64,000 nt of DNA from WAOL01 sp964399035 (GTDB lineage Archaea > Thermoproteota > Thermoprotei_A > Sulfolobales > NBVN01), in assembly GCA_964399035.1 (NCBI GenBank), contig CAYNPH010000034.1:42944-106943 (forward strand), given 5' to 3'. The notes beneath the pieces were generated by a model that was given only the letters and a program-made list of their open reading frames with translations, made no database searches and had not been told where the DNA came from. Positions 26,952 to 35,990 of this stretch are shown in pieces; the first letter of the stretch is position 1, and each line of letters opens with the position of its first letter. The position numbers were made by a program, and so were the translations under genes.

Positions 26952-29144
26952 CTACCGTTCCTCTTCTTCCGATATCTTTTTAATTATAATTTTCCCATTC
27001 TTAACGTCAACATTCTTTCTACTTATGGCGTAAAGCTGAATGAAGTGTATAGCTATCTCTTTTTTAAATGGTAATTCATCTAAGCTTAGGGTACCTTTTC
27101 CTTTCATAAGTAAGTAATCCATATATTCCATTATTAGTGGTATTAGCTTAATTCTTTGGCGCATTGATGTTAGCTCTCTTAATTCTTTGATAATCCTACT
27201 TAACAATTTTGGTAGTGCAGAATTATACGTAGTCACTAATTGGGCGTAGTTCTGCTTTGATCCGTCCTTAATTACATTTCTAAGTGACTCACGTAAGTAA
27301 GCTAACTTCTCATTGGTGTTACTCAGCGTGTGTAAAAGTGTCGTTATTTCGATAGTAGCATCTGTTTTTAAACCCTTAGATAAAGTGTCTATATCCATAC
27401 TGAGGTCTTCAGGAATACTTGTAATTATCTTTTGTATATTCCCTATAACGTTGTTAATAATATGTATTGCGGAGTATAGTGACGGCATAACGTCCGGAAC
27501 GCTCGAGAGAATGCTTGAAACCTTTAGTATGTCGGTACCGAACCTCGTGTTTTGCAGGTCATTTTTCCTCACCTCGTTTTCAAGCTCATAGAATTTTTCT
27601 CTAAGCCTTAGAAGTCCATTATATGCTTCCTGAATTGCGTGTTTGTTTGCGGCAAGAATTGATGTATATTCTCTTATCATTTCCCTTAGTGCAGACACGG
27701 GGTCGCTCCAGCTACTACATCTAAGGGACATCTTTGGGAGGTTCTTAATTTCCACGATTTTCTTTAATTCGGTTATGCTTTGCTCTATTGCTTTTTCTAA
27801 GTAGGTGCATAACTTCTCTGCAATTTTACGTAACGCGCTGGACTTCATGAAGACGTCATCCACGTCCTTAGCTTTAGTTGCTGTCACGGCTTTGTCCCAT
27901 AATTCGCTAGGGATTCTGACATACGGGTCTACGATGGGCTTTAGGCTCTGTATCGTAGTTACGAGAGACGTGAAGGTATTCAATGTTTCCTTTTCAAGGT
28001 CGGCAATGTCCTTTTCAATAATACGGAGTTCATTAAGCGATGAACGCAACACATTAGGTGACTGATTATTTGATGTGTATTCCCTTAGTCTTTGTATACT
28101 TGCTGTTATGTCATTAATTTGTGTTCTTAATTCATTTACTTTCTCTTTCACTATTCCTATGGATGAGAGGGAATTTAACGCATTCCTGACGCCATCAAGT
28201 TTACGGAGTGCAACTTCACTGCGTCTATTAAACGTGTTCATGAGATCCTTAGCTTTCTTTTGAAATAGCATTGTGTTCACTAAGGATGCGGTTGTGAAGG
28301 TTGTAATGAACGTTAAAATAATGATTTTCATAGCAAGAACCCTGTCTATCCATGGTGTAACTAAGTATGTTATCGTTATTACCAAGGCATCGAACACTAT
28401 GCTAGGTAGCACTAGGAAGGCGGAATTCATAAGTGTGTGAGAAACCCTTTCTGGTTTAGATACGGACTTCCAGAAAGCTACCGATAGTATCCCGCCGACC
28501 CCGCCAGCAATAGTTAATGCTATGTACATCACTATAAGTGCCGTTACGTAGGTTATGCTTCCCACGTTGAAATTAGGTAACACTATGTGCGGTAGGTTCG
28601 CAGCATTATAAACAACCGCGGGGATTCCGACGAAGGGAAGTAATGTAAATACTAGTGACATCAGGTAGCCTATCAGGGCACGCATACTGTAAGTAAAGGC
28701 TACAGCAAAACCTAGTAATGCGATTAGCACCCACCCGCTTGTCCCCATTAACGCTATGACGAGAGCGTATAGTGCAATCAGCTGTGGTATGAGTTCTAAA
28801 TCACCTACTCCTACCAAAGCATCGTAAAACGCAATGAATATTACGCTGATGACAGAAAATACCAGGAACTCTGATGCCCACTGTACGGCAGGACGTATGT
28901 TCTCGGATAATGAAAAAAGCGTTAGGACGATATAAGCGACGTAAGTGATGGAAAACAATATTCTCTCGGTTCTGTTGCTCTTAACTAATATGCTGTACCC
29001 TATAATGAGGGACACGAATGCACCACATACTGCCATACCAAGAGTATACTTTATTATATTCAACGTATACCCGTAAATTACCACCCAGAAAGCTAACGTT
29101 ATTGAGAAGGCGATAGAGCTTCTTCTTCCCACGTTTTTCACCAC
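26952..29144 (-). CDS. Large membrane protein with long coiled coil, unknown function
   Basis: The 730-residue protein has about eight to ten hydrophobic helices in residues 12-290. A long run of heptad-like, Leu/Ile/Glu/Lys-rich helix follows to about 640. The C-terminal 70 residues (DELPFKKEIAIHF... with short beta strands after) could be a winged-helix-like domain. The design resembles membrane-anchored scaffolds or sensors but matches no family I know. It overlaps the upstream gene by seven bases and leaves a two-base gap to the next, so the three proteins are probably made together and may form one complex. AT-rich like its neighbours. Confidence 0.7.
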   Translation of the reverse strand: MVKNVGRRSSIAFSITLAFWVVIYGYTLNIIKYTLGMAVCGAFVSLIIGYSILVKSNRTERILFSITYVAYIVLTLFSLSENIRPAVQWASEFLVFSVISVIFIAFYDALVGVGDLELIPQLIALYALVIALMGTSGWVLIALLGFAVAFTYSMRALIGYLMSLVFTLLPFVGIPAVVYNAANLPHIVLPNFNVGSITYVTALIVMYIALTIAGGVGGILSVAFWKSVSKPERVSHTLMNSAFLVLPSIVFDALVITITYLVTPWIDRVLAMKIIILTFITTFTTASLVNTMLFQKKAKDLMNTFNRRSEVALRKLDGVRNALNSLSSIGIVKEKVNELRTQINDITASIQRLREYTSNNQSPNVLRSSLNELRIIEKDIADLEKETLNTFTSLVTTIQSLKPIVDPYVRIPSELWDKAVTATKAKDVDDVFMKSSALRKIAEKLCTYLEKAIEQSITELKKIVEIKNLPKMSLRCSSWSDPVSALREMIREYTSILAANKHAIQEAYNGLLRLREKFYELENEVRKNDLQNTRFGTDILKVSSILSSVPDVMPSLYSAIHIINNVIGNIQKIITSIPEDLSMDIDTLSKGLKTDATIEITTLLHTLSNTNEKLAYLRESLRNVIKDGSKQNYAQLVTTYNSALPKLLSRIIKELRELTSMRQRIKLIPLIMEYMDYLLMKGKGTLSLDELPFKKEIAIHFIQLYAISRKNVDVKNGKIIIKKISEEEER

Positions 29145-30157
29145 CGAAGTCCCTTAATTAAGGACTCGATATAACCTGCAACCTTGTATAACTCAACATA
29201 ACCTGTTATGGTGTCGCCTTCCTGACTGGATATTTGAGTAAGAGCTAGGCGCAGGAACTCACGCAGTATCTGAGCGTTTATGTCAAGTGCCGCCACCCTC
29301 AACTTAGGACCCTTCCTGAGTTCAACGTTACTGTAGAGCCAGTCTTCTCTACGTGCTAATTCCTTTAGTTGATTTTCATTTACGATGTGCGGTGGTCCCT
29401 CTATAGTCCCATACATTCCTCTGGATCGGTATTCCATCCCCCATGACGCGAATCTAGAAAACCGTATGAAGCCGTGTAAGTCTTTAAATATATCTGGTAC
29501 GCTAGTAGAATAACATATCGTGGTCGTGATGTGTACGTCGTTCTCTAACGCTTTGTCAGCAGCACGTATTAGGTTTGCTAGGCACCACCTCAGCTCTTGC
29601 ACCCTCTCCGCATCGTTGAGTGCGTGTATCTTAGTTGCTATCCTGCTTAAGTTGGCTATCGTGGTGACGTCAATGAGACCTTTGTCAAGTGCCAGCGCCA
29701 TAAACGTGGCATCGTTGAGTGCACAATCTAACTTCTCTATATCAAGTAATACTTTAACCTTAGCCTCGCTGTTTATACGTCGTAACTCGCTTAAAGCTTC
29801 GTAAGCCAGTAAGGTGTCTTGAGATGATTCACGTGCAACAATGTTTACTTCTTTAAGGTCTCTAGTGATTAACGACTTAATTTTTACTAACGTATCGTGA
29901 TGGACGTTGCCCTTGATTAAATCTATCCAGAACGCATCCCTCGGTATTCCCCTAGTAGAGAAGAAGTAGATATTCCCGGCGCCGTGTTCTGTGCCGCGTT
30001 CTTCCTCACCTAAGATTATTACAGCGCTTCGTACATTATGTAGTATTCTCTCCATTATATTAACTACGTGTTGTTGAGGAATGATTATCAAGGAGTCATA
30101 GTCTATTAAATCTATCAGCGAGAACAGCCGCGTGAGCATGTCAACAGCAGTACTCAT
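29138..30157 (-). CDS. Probable catalytically dead RecA/KaiC-fold protein
   Basis: The 339-residue chain follows the strand order of KaiC/RAD55 ATPases. LIIIPQQHVVNIMERI at 23-38 sits where Walker A should be but lacks GxxxxGKT. AVIILGEEE at 45-53 matches the next strand, VKVLLDIEKLD at 134-144 matches Walker B with a retained Asp, and ITTTICYS near 225 matches the sensor strand. I infer a pseudo-ATPase. It heads the operon with the membrane/coiled-coil protein. The ATG follows GGGGTGATGA. An unrelated Rossmann-like fold is possible; a structure prediction would settle this. Confidence 0.6.
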   Translation of the reverse strand: MSTAVDMLTRLFSLIDLIDYDSLIIIPQQHVVNIMERILHNVRSAVIILGEEERGTEHGAGNIYFFSTRGIPRDAFWIDLIKGNVHHDTLVKIKSLITRDLKEVNIVARESSQDTLLAYEALSELRRINSEAKVKVLLDIEKLDCALNDATFMALALDKGLIDVTTIANLSRIATKIHALNDAERVQELRWCLANLIRAADKALENDVHITTTICYSTSVPDIFKDLHGFIRFSRFASWGMEYRSRGMYGTIEGPPHIVNENQLKELARREDWLYSNVELRKGPKLRVAALDINAQILREFLRLALTQISSQEGDTITGYVELYKVAGYIESLIKGLRW

Positions 30158-30288
30158 GACTTCATCACCCCTTCACTCCGTGAGAGAGTAATATGTATGT
30201 CGTTCAAGTGACTAAGGGTAAGGGGCCTAGGTATGAGTACATGCGCTTTTTCAGCGTCGTAACGAACTAAGGTCGTGTAAGGGTAGCG

Positions 30289-30314
30289 CATTATCTTACA
30301 CATGAAAGATAATG
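30289..30314. other. Hairpin in the intergenic region before the AT-rich operon
   Basis: CATTATCTT at 30289-30297 pairs with AAGATAATG at 30306-30314 around an eight-base loop. It lies about 130 bases upstream of the operon start at 30157. It could be an operator or the hairpin of a transcript end. The rest of the 30158-30417 gap shows no gene. Confidence 0.35.
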
Positions 30315-30417
30315 TTGCTGGCATTATTAAAATAATACCTTCTTAATTAATAGACTAACTATTATTGTTCAACACTCATAAGTAATTCGTGCCCGTCTCC
30401 GGTTAGACGCCTAATGT

Positions 30418-30882
30418 TTACCTTATGGGGCCAGCGTCTGGGTATCCTTGCCTTAGACCTTTGCCAGCGTATGGTCTAAGACCTTCCCTTCCTTTCAGCA
30501 AGAGTATCGCTAGGTTCCTCGCGTGCTTCCTTGCTCTATCTAGGGCTATCCTTAAGAGTTCGGATTCCTCCTCACTTTCGTCCTCATGAACGGTCACGTC
30601 TATTACGTGCTTGTTCGTTGTTAGTTGAACTAGCTGGAGTGCCATGCTAGCGACTATGTACGAGAACTTATCAGTTAGTGTTTTACCTACCCAGCCAAGC
30701 GTTATTACTCCCTCGCATCCCTCCTCCTCGATTAGTTTCTTCGCCGCTACTGGGATGTCCTTTATTCCTGGCACAGTATACCTGACTACTATGGCGTTAG
30801 GCAGTTCCTCCTTAAGCACTCTCTCGGCTTCGGCGCCCATATCCACGCGTGCGAAGGTCGTGTCAACTATCCCTACCTTCAT
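30418..30882 (-). CDS. ribC: Riboflavin synthase, archaeal type
   Basis: The 154-residue protein begins MKVGIVDTTFARVDMG. It contains RYTVPGIKDIP near 34, ITLGWVGKTLTDKFSY near 59 and VHEDESE near 98, the signature of the lumazine-synthase-like archaeal riboflavin synthase (MJ1184 type). It dismutates two 6,7-dimethyl-8-ribityllumazines into riboflavin and the pyrimidine precursor. It is unrelated to the bacterial two-domain enzyme. It overlaps the aminopeptidase gene by four bases, so both come from one message. No other rib gene is near. Confidence 0.9.
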   Translation of the reverse strand: MKVGIVDTTFARVDMGAEAERVLKEELPNAIVVRYTVPGIKDIPVAAKKLIEEEGCEGVITLGWVGKTLTDKFSYIVASMALQLVQLTTNKHVIDVTVHEDESEEESELLRIALDRARKHARNLAILLLKGREGLRPYAGKGLRQGYPDAGPIR

Positions 30883-31979
30883 GAGATCACATCCTCTAGG
30901 AACTTACCTCCCTCGTATATTAGGTCACCGTCTGCGTACACCTTCCCTTTCCTCATGTCCTTAACCATGTCCCAGTGTATCGCTGAGACGTTCTTTCCTC
31001 CTGTCTTCGGGTATGACGCTCCGAGCGCTAGGTGTATGGTCCCGCCGATCTTCTCGTCAAATAGTATTTCCTTGGTGTACTTCTTGATGTCGTAGTTCAG
31101 CCCGAAGGCAGCCTCCCCTAGCCTTCTAGCACCTTCATCGGTTTCCAGCATCCGCTTGAGGAATTCCTCGCCCTTGATCGCGTGTGCCTCAACCACCGCT
31201 CCGCGCTTGAAGACTAGCCTCACGCCCTCAACCTCGACGCCCTGCCAGACAGCAGGGTATGTGAACGTTATGTAACCTTCCGAGGAGTCCTCGTGGGGAC
31301 CCGTGAACACTTCGCCTCCGGGCATGTTGTTCTTTCCGTCATCGTTTATCCAGGTCCTGCCATCGACCCTTAGCGTTAGGTCCGTGTCCTCCGCAACTAT
31401 GCGTAATTCTGAAACCTTATTGAGGAAGTTCGCTATCTTTTCCTGCCATTCCGCCTGCTTAACCCATTCTGCTATGGGGTCCTCCTTATGCAGCTTGAGG
31501 GCCCTGAACACGAATTCCTCGTACTCCAATGGCGACATGCCGGCTTCCTGCGCAAGCGCGTTGGTAGGGTAGGCAGTGGCAACCCACCTGAGGCTACCTT
31601 CAGCGTCCCTCCTCATGAATATCTCAGTCAGTTTCCTGCGGGCCTGTGACCTAATTTTTATCTTGATAGGATCCACGCTCGCAAGGGGCTTTGTGTGCGT
31701 TGATGATATTATCGAGATGAACACGTTCCCCAGCTCGTAAATTGTTTCCTCAATCTTTGAGTAATGCCTCAGCAAGTCCTCGTCTGCGTACCGGTAAAAT
31801 ATCTCCATTAACACGTCATCCCGCAGATTGAAGAACGGGTAGCCTCCTCTCTCAACAATGGCTCGCCACAGCTCCCTAATGAGGGGATACGCCGCGAAGC
31901 TGGCGTTTATGAATACTTCGTCTCCCTTCCTGACGCTGGTGCAGTAATCTGTTAAGAGCCTAGCGAATTTTCGGTACAC
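30879..31979 (-). CDS. M29-family aminopeptidase
   Basis: At 366 residues this matches the thermophilic metallo-aminopeptidase family M29. It has an N-terminal domain with LLTDYCTSVRKGDEV, and in the C-terminal half GGEVFTGPHEDS near residue 223 with the catalytic Glu. LALGASYP near 327 and SAIHWDMV near 342 supply the His and Asp that bind two metal ions. It removes N-terminal residues from peptides in the cytosol, which fits the peptide transporter at 48-55 kb. The ATG at 31979 is the natural start. It is co-transcribed with ribC. Confidence 0.88.
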   Translation of the reverse strand: MYRKFARLLTDYCTSVRKGDEVFINASFAAYPLIRELWRAIVERGGYPFFNLRDDVLMEIFYRYADEDLLRHYSKIEETIYELGNVFISIISSTHTKPLASVDPIKIKIRSQARRKLTEIFMRRDAEGSLRWVATAYPTNALAQEAGMSPLEYEEFVFRALKLHKEDPIAEWVKQAEWQEKIANFLNKVSELRIVAEDTDLTLRVDGRTWINDDGKNNMPGGEVFTGPHEDSSEGYITFTYPAVWQGVEVEGVRLVFKRGAVVEAHAIKGEEFLKRMLETDEGARRLGEAAFGLNYDIKKYTKEILFDEKIGGTIHLALGASYPKTGGKNVSAIHWDMVKDMRKGKVYADGDLIYEGGKFLEDVIS

Positions 31980-32148
31980 TATGATCTCACCCCTAAACTA
32001 TGTGTGTACGAAATTAATTATCTTTCAGACCTTTGGCTAAGTATGCTGTATAATCCTCCAGGTAGATTCTCTAAAGTAGCTACGGAGCACCCGGAAAGAA
32101 ATTTGGGATCGAGGGAAAAAGTAGGGTATACGTTACCTAGTTATAATG

Positions 32149-33417
32149 TTATATCCAGCCCCTGAGCTTCATTGCCCTGTAAACTCTGTCTACGGCGATT
32201 ACGAAGGCCGCGTCTCTCATAGTAACCAGCTTGTCGGGATGCTTGTCCTTCAGCTTCTCCCAGCCATCCACTGTCTTGTGGAAGTTCCTCTTCATTATCG
32301 CCGCTAGCTTCTGCCTGGTCTCCTCCTCGTCCCAGAAGTACCACTGCAGGTTCTCGACCCACTCTAGGTAGGACATCACTACACCGCCAGCGTTTGCAAG
32401 AATGTCGGGTACGTCCGCTATGAAGTCCTTCCTCTGGTACAGTATCTTTTCGGCCTCGGGCGTTACGGGTCCGTTGGCTGGCTCGACGATTAGCCTTGCC
32501 TTGACCTTGTTCACGTTCTCCTTCGTGATCACGTTCTCGATTGCTGAGGGCATTAGGATGTCACAGTCCACGAATAGCGGTGCGTTGGAGTCAGGTATCT
32601 TCTCGCCCTTCGGGTAGTTAATGACTTTCCTAGTCTCGTTCTTCACCTTCATTGCTAGCTCTACGTCAATACCGTTCGGGTCGTACACGGCACCTGAGGT
32701 ATCGCTTATGGCGACGATCTTAGCTCCCCACTTAGAGGCCCAGTACGCAGCCCACTGACCGGCGTTGCCGAATCCATGAATCGCTATTCTCTTGCCCTCA
32801 AACCCATCCATCCACCTCTCGGCGGCCTCCTTCGCGACGACGACGGCACCGAAGCCCGTGGAGTACATCCTGACGGGGTTACCCCAGAGCTCCGGCGGCT
32901 TAGCCGTGAATACGCCGGGCACGTTGTAGCCCTTAAGTTTGCTGAACTCGTCAACCATCCAGATCATGATCTGCGGGTTGGTGTTCACGTCAGGTGCAGG
33001 AATGTCCTTCTCAGGACCGATTATGGGTGCGATAGCCCTAGCGTAACCCCTGCTTAGTTGCTCTAATTCACGCATACTCATCTGCTTGGGGTTGCACCTG
33101 ACGGCACCCTTACCGCCACCGTAGGGTATTCCAGCGAGTGAGTTCTTGAGGGTCATACCGGTGGCGAGGGCGATGTCGGTCTCTAGGGTGACTTCAGGGT
33201 GGAACCTGATACCGCCCTTGTAAGGGCCTAGGGCGTTGTTGTGCTGAACCCTATAGCCCTCGAAGACCACGAGCTTACCGTTATCCATCCTCACCGGTAT
33301 CTTCACGGTGAGGATTCTGTCGGGCTTGCTCAGCATCGTGTATACTTCTTCAGGCATGCCGCCTAGATCAACTGCTTCTCTGAGAACTTTCAACATCCAT
33401 TCGAGGTAGGATGCCAC
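32149..33417 (-). CDS. gdhA: Glutamate dehydrogenase
   Basis: KPDRILTVKIPVRMD near residue 31 opens the catalytic domain. GGGKGAVRCNP near 98 holds the catalytic Lys, IPAPDVNTN near 140 the Asp, and GFGNAGQWAA near 214 is the nucleotide-binding loop. It interconverts glutamate with 2-oxoglutarate and ammonia, the main amino-group sink in peptide fermenters. The open frame extends to 33480, but the TATA box at 33448-33458 predicts a transcript start near 33427. GTG 33417 then gives 422 residues, the usual length. It is a single gene. Confidence 0.92.
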   Translation of the reverse strand: MASYLEWMLKVLREAVDLGGMPEEVYTMLSKPDRILTVKIPVRMDNGKLVVFEGYRVQHNNALGPYKGGIRFHPEVTLETDIALATGMTLKNSLAGIPYGGGKGAVRCNPKQMSMRELEQLSRGYARAIAPIIGPEKDIPAPDVNTNPQIMIWMVDEFSKLKGYNVPGVFTAKPPELWGNPVRMYSTGFGAVVVAKEAAERWMDGFEGKRIAIHGFGNAGQWAAYWASKWGAKIVAISDTSGAVYDPNGIDVELAMKVKNETRKVINYPKGEKIPDSNAPLFVDCDILMPSAIENVITKENVNKVKARLIVEPANGPVTPEAEKILYQRKDFIADVPDILANAGGVVMSYLEWVENLQWYFWDEEETRQKLAAIMKRNFHKTVDGWEKLKDKHPDKLVTMRDAAFVIAVDRVYRAMKLRGWI

Positions 33418-33447
33418 GATTAAGCACCAAGTATATATCACGCCGAG

Positions 33448-33458
33448 TAATTTATACT
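33448..33458 (-). promoter_or_regulatory. TATA box of glutamate dehydrogenase
   Basis: Read on the minus strand, AGTATAAATTA is a good archaeal TATA box. Transcription would start about 25 bases on, leaving a very short leader before GTG 33417. It rules against the longer frame starting at 33480. Confidence 0.55.
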
Positions 33459-33588
33459 TTGCTCTACTTGTTTTAATCAATACATACTAGGGGCATTCAT
33501 GCTAAAACATGTCGTAGTGAGATGGTTTTTGGTAAGCAATGCAATTAAGGTATTAACCAGTTATATCAGTCAGGGGTAACGTGGTGTC

Positions 33589-34371
33589 ATGGCTAATACT
33601 ACTCTAAATAGTATTAATAAGGATAAGTGGGGACGCGTGCTATGCTTCCCTCACCCAAGCGAAGAATGTGTTCGAACAAGGGCTGAGAAACTAGTTAATG
33701 CTGGTGTGCTGGCCCTGCTTAGCGAGGGAAAGGAGAGAATAGGGAACTTGAGGGTGTTGGGGAAGGGGCATGCATCAGTGGTTATTAAGGCGGTGCTCAA
33801 ACCCTTTCTAACAGTCGCCGTTAAGGTAAGGCGCACCGACTCTAAGAGGGACTCATTTAGGCTTGAGTGCGAGGTTATGAAGGCCGCGTACCCGGTGGCG
33901 CCTAGGGTGTATCGTTGTGAAGATGACTTCATCGTAATGGAGTACGTGGATGGGGTCCCAATTAGTGAGGTCATGGATAAAGCCGTAATGGAGGGTTGCG
34001 GCAGGGCTTTACCGCTGGTTATTAAGGTGCTTGGGGCTGTGAGGTACTTAGATCTCGTGGGTGTCGATCATAAGGAACTCTCGTTGCTTAAGGAGCACGT
34101 CTTAGTGATGAGGGATGGGCGGGTGAAGGTAATCGACTACGAGAGTGCCTCCTTTAGTGAGGCACCCTGTAATGTATGTAGGGTGTGTTCATGGTTTATC
34201 TACAGGTCAGCCTTCGGTAGAGTGTGTTGTAGGGATCTCGAGCGCCTGAGGATGGTGCTGAGGGCGGTTCTAAGGAGGTATAAGGATTGTGCAACAAATG
34301 ATGTGTTCAAGGCAGTAGTTAACACGATCGTAAGGTTCTGTTCAGCAAGTCCTCCTAAGCTACGAGATTAA
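33589..34371 (+). CDS. Predicted Ser/Thr protein kinase (COG2112-like)
   Basis: The 260-residue chain is a minimal kinase. GKGHASVV near residue 58 is the nucleotide loop and VAVKVRR near 76 carries the Lys. VMEYVDG near 118 is the hinge, VDHKELSLLKEHVLV near 161 the catalytic loop lacking HRD, and KVIDYESAS near 182 takes the place of DFG. Archaeal COG2112 kinases show this reduced form. A Cys cluster (CNVCRVC and CC) near 195-212 may bind metal. Its 3' end overlaps the convergent JAMM-like gene by 12 bases. Substrates are unknown. Confidence 0.75.
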   Translation: MANTTLNSINKDKWGRVLCFPHPSEECVRTRAEKLVNAGVLALLSEGKERIGNLRVLGKGHASVVIKAVLKPFLTVAVKVRRTDSKRDSFRLECEVMKAAYPVAPRVYRCEDDFIVMEYVDGVPISEVMDKAVMEGCGRALPLVIKVLGAVRYLDLVGVDHKELSLLKEHVLVMRDGRVKVIDYESASFSEAPCNVCRVCSWFIYRSAFGRVCCRDLERLRMVLRAVLRRYKDCATNDVFKAVVNTIVRFCSASPPKLRD

Positions 34372-35094
34372 CGCAACCATCAAGTTAGGACCTACGCGTC
34401 CTTCCTGAAGGGCTTTCTTAAGAGGTTCGATATCCCTGCCACCTAGACTATCACGCAACCTAGACAGCGCCAGCAGATCATCCTCCGTGAAGGGCCCATC
34501 CCTTACTATCAGGAGCCCGCATTCCGTAGATACGATTGCTGAGCCTAGTCCGCCCTCGAAAAGCAAGTTGATTAGGCTCTTCAGGTCGTGGGGTGAGGGG
34601 GTGCATCCTCTGGGGTGGGTATGTGCGCTCAGGGACGCCTTGACGTTAGGGATTACCACTCTGTCCCGCTCCCCCTCTAGGAGGGCGGCTGAGCCGTTCT
34701 GCAGGATCACCAGCATGTACTCTACTTCTGTCAACGCGCATTTCAGGGCGTATGGCGCGAGCGTGGACGTTACCTCCTTGGCGATGAGTTCCTGTGCCCT
34801 CCTGTATAGCTCCCGAAGTCCTCGCCCTCCCTTTCCCAGGATGAACTCGTACTCCTTAATTAAGCCGTACTCCACAGCTTGATCCAGCTCGAACCCTTCC
34901 TCCGGGAACTCCTCGCAGCTACTGCAGTACACCATTAGCTTGCCGCTAGGGGCCTCAGGGAGCTCAACGCCTACGGATACACATCCATACTCAGCGATGA
35001 CGGATTCCACGCCATTAATCACTAGGTTGAGTAACGCTATCTCCCTAGTTCTCGATGACGTGACCTCGAATGCGGCCTTACGATTCGGTTGCAT
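34360..35094 (-). CDS. JAMM/MPN-like metalloprotease domain protein
   Basis: SAHTHPRGCTPSPHD near residue 165 resembles the JAMM zinc motif HxHP...SxxD, with one residue fewer than RadC or Rpn11 between P and S. An upstream Glu in ALTEVEYML near 125 could complete the site. The N-terminal 100 residues contain a CSSC pair and are unrecognised. JAMM proteins cut isopeptide bonds or ubiquitin-like tags, though some are nucleases or inactive. AAGGTG six bases before ATG 35094 favours this start over GTG 35103. The length is 244 residues. Confidence 0.65.
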   Translation of the reverse strand: MQPNRKAAFEVTSSRTREIALLNLVINGVESVIAEYGCVSVGVELPEAPSGKLMVYCSSCEEFPEEGFELDQAVEYGLIKEYEFILGKGGRGLRELYRRAQELIAKEVTSTLAPYALKCALTEVEYMLVILQNGSAALLEGERDRVVIPNVKASLSAHTHPRGCTPSPHDLKSLINLLFEGGLGSAIVSTECGLLIVRDGPFTEDDLLALSRLRDSLGGRDIEPLKKALQEGRVGPNLMVALIS

Positions 35095-35218
35095 TGCCCA
35101 CACCTTAACGCACTATACGTCATTTGAAATTGCGGGTATAGACTAAAACGGTTAACGCGACGTGCTCCGCAATAACGTAACTCAATATAATCGTCGGGTA
35201 GTTTAATCTTGGGGTGCG

Positions 35219-35905
35219 GTGTTGGATACATCGAAGGATTACCGTATATTACTTGCGGAGGACGCCCTGCGAAGGCTTGACAAGAGGGTTAAGTCGTGGT
35301 CGCTGAGCTACCCAATACATAAGAATAAGGTCCTCGACCTCCTACGTGAGGCGAACGGGTACCTTCAAGCGATTAAGCACTCATACCTACCGCTCCAGTA
35401 CCTCCTTAAATACGAGCCACTATCTAAGCTGATTGATGTGGCCCGCAAGCTCTCGGCAGAGCTCCTCCCACCTAAGGGGGTCCGAGTCGAGGGTAGGTCA
35501 AGGTTCCTCCTAGCTGAAATAAAGTACTCCCTACTCCAGCTACTCAACCTAAGGGCAAGGCTGGCTCTGGGAGAGGAGAACCTGCCTGAGAATGCCGTGG
35601 ACATAGTGGCGGTGGAGGTCGTTTCTGTGATGAGGCATCCTGAAGCGGAAAGACTCTACGTGACTAAGGCGGGAACGGAGAAATTCGGGTTAACCATAGT
35701 TACCAACATACTAAGCATCAAGAAAGGCGAGGTTAGGGCGGCCGCGATCCTACCTCCTCAGGAGTTCTTCGGCGTCGTAAGTGAAGCGATGTACTGTAGC
35801 GACCCATTACCGAAGGAGATGCTAGGGAAGAGACCGCCGCGCGACGCCATACACGTGCCTGAAGTAACGAGGGTTGTCGAAGCAATAGTTAGGGGCGGTA
35901 AGTAA
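35219..35905 (+). CDS. tRNA-binding (EMAP/Arc1-type) OB-fold protein with unknown helical N-terminus
   Basis: Residues 128-205 (VEVVSVMRHPEAERLYVTKAG..., VTNI, VRAAAILPPQEFFGVVSEAM) match the tRNA-binding OB domain of MetRS beta and Arc1/EMAP II. This domain gives general tRNA affinity. Residues 1-120 are helical and rich in Leu, Lys and Tyr, with no family I know. The 228-residue protein may be a tRNA-delivery factor in trans for a synthetase. The start is GTG 35219. No synthetase gene is adjacent, so the partner is unknown. Confidence 0.72.
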   Translation: MLDTSKDYRILLAEDALRRLDKRVKSWSLSYPIHKNKVLDLLREANGYLQAIKHSYLPLQYLLKYEPLSKLIDVARKLSAELLPPKGVRVEGRSRFLLAEIKYSLLQLLNLRARLALGEENLPENAVDIVAVEVVSVMRHPEAERLYVTKAGTEKFGLTIVTNILSIKKGEVRAAAILPPQEFFGVVSEAMYCSDPLPKEMLGKRPPRDAIHVPEVTRVVEAIVRGGK

Positions 35906-35978
35906 GGGCTCAGACAGCCACCGCTTCCTCACGAACTCAGCGGTCGGGACTGCTCAATAACGAGTCATCACTGCCTAC
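35905..35978 (-). ncRNA. C/D-box sRNA candidate
   Basis: On the minus strand the order is C box GTGATGA (35965-35971), D' box CTGA (35937-35940), C' box TGAGGA (35926-35931), then D box CTGA (35910-35913). The guide between C' and D is exactly 12 bases and the D'-C' gap is five, both standard for archaeal 2'-O-methylation guides. The C-D' guide is 24 bases, longer than usual. It lies in the gap between two convergent genes and may be processed from the message of the minus-strand gene at 35991. Targets were not identified. Confidence 0.55.
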
Positions 35979-35990
35979 GGTATAAGGTAG

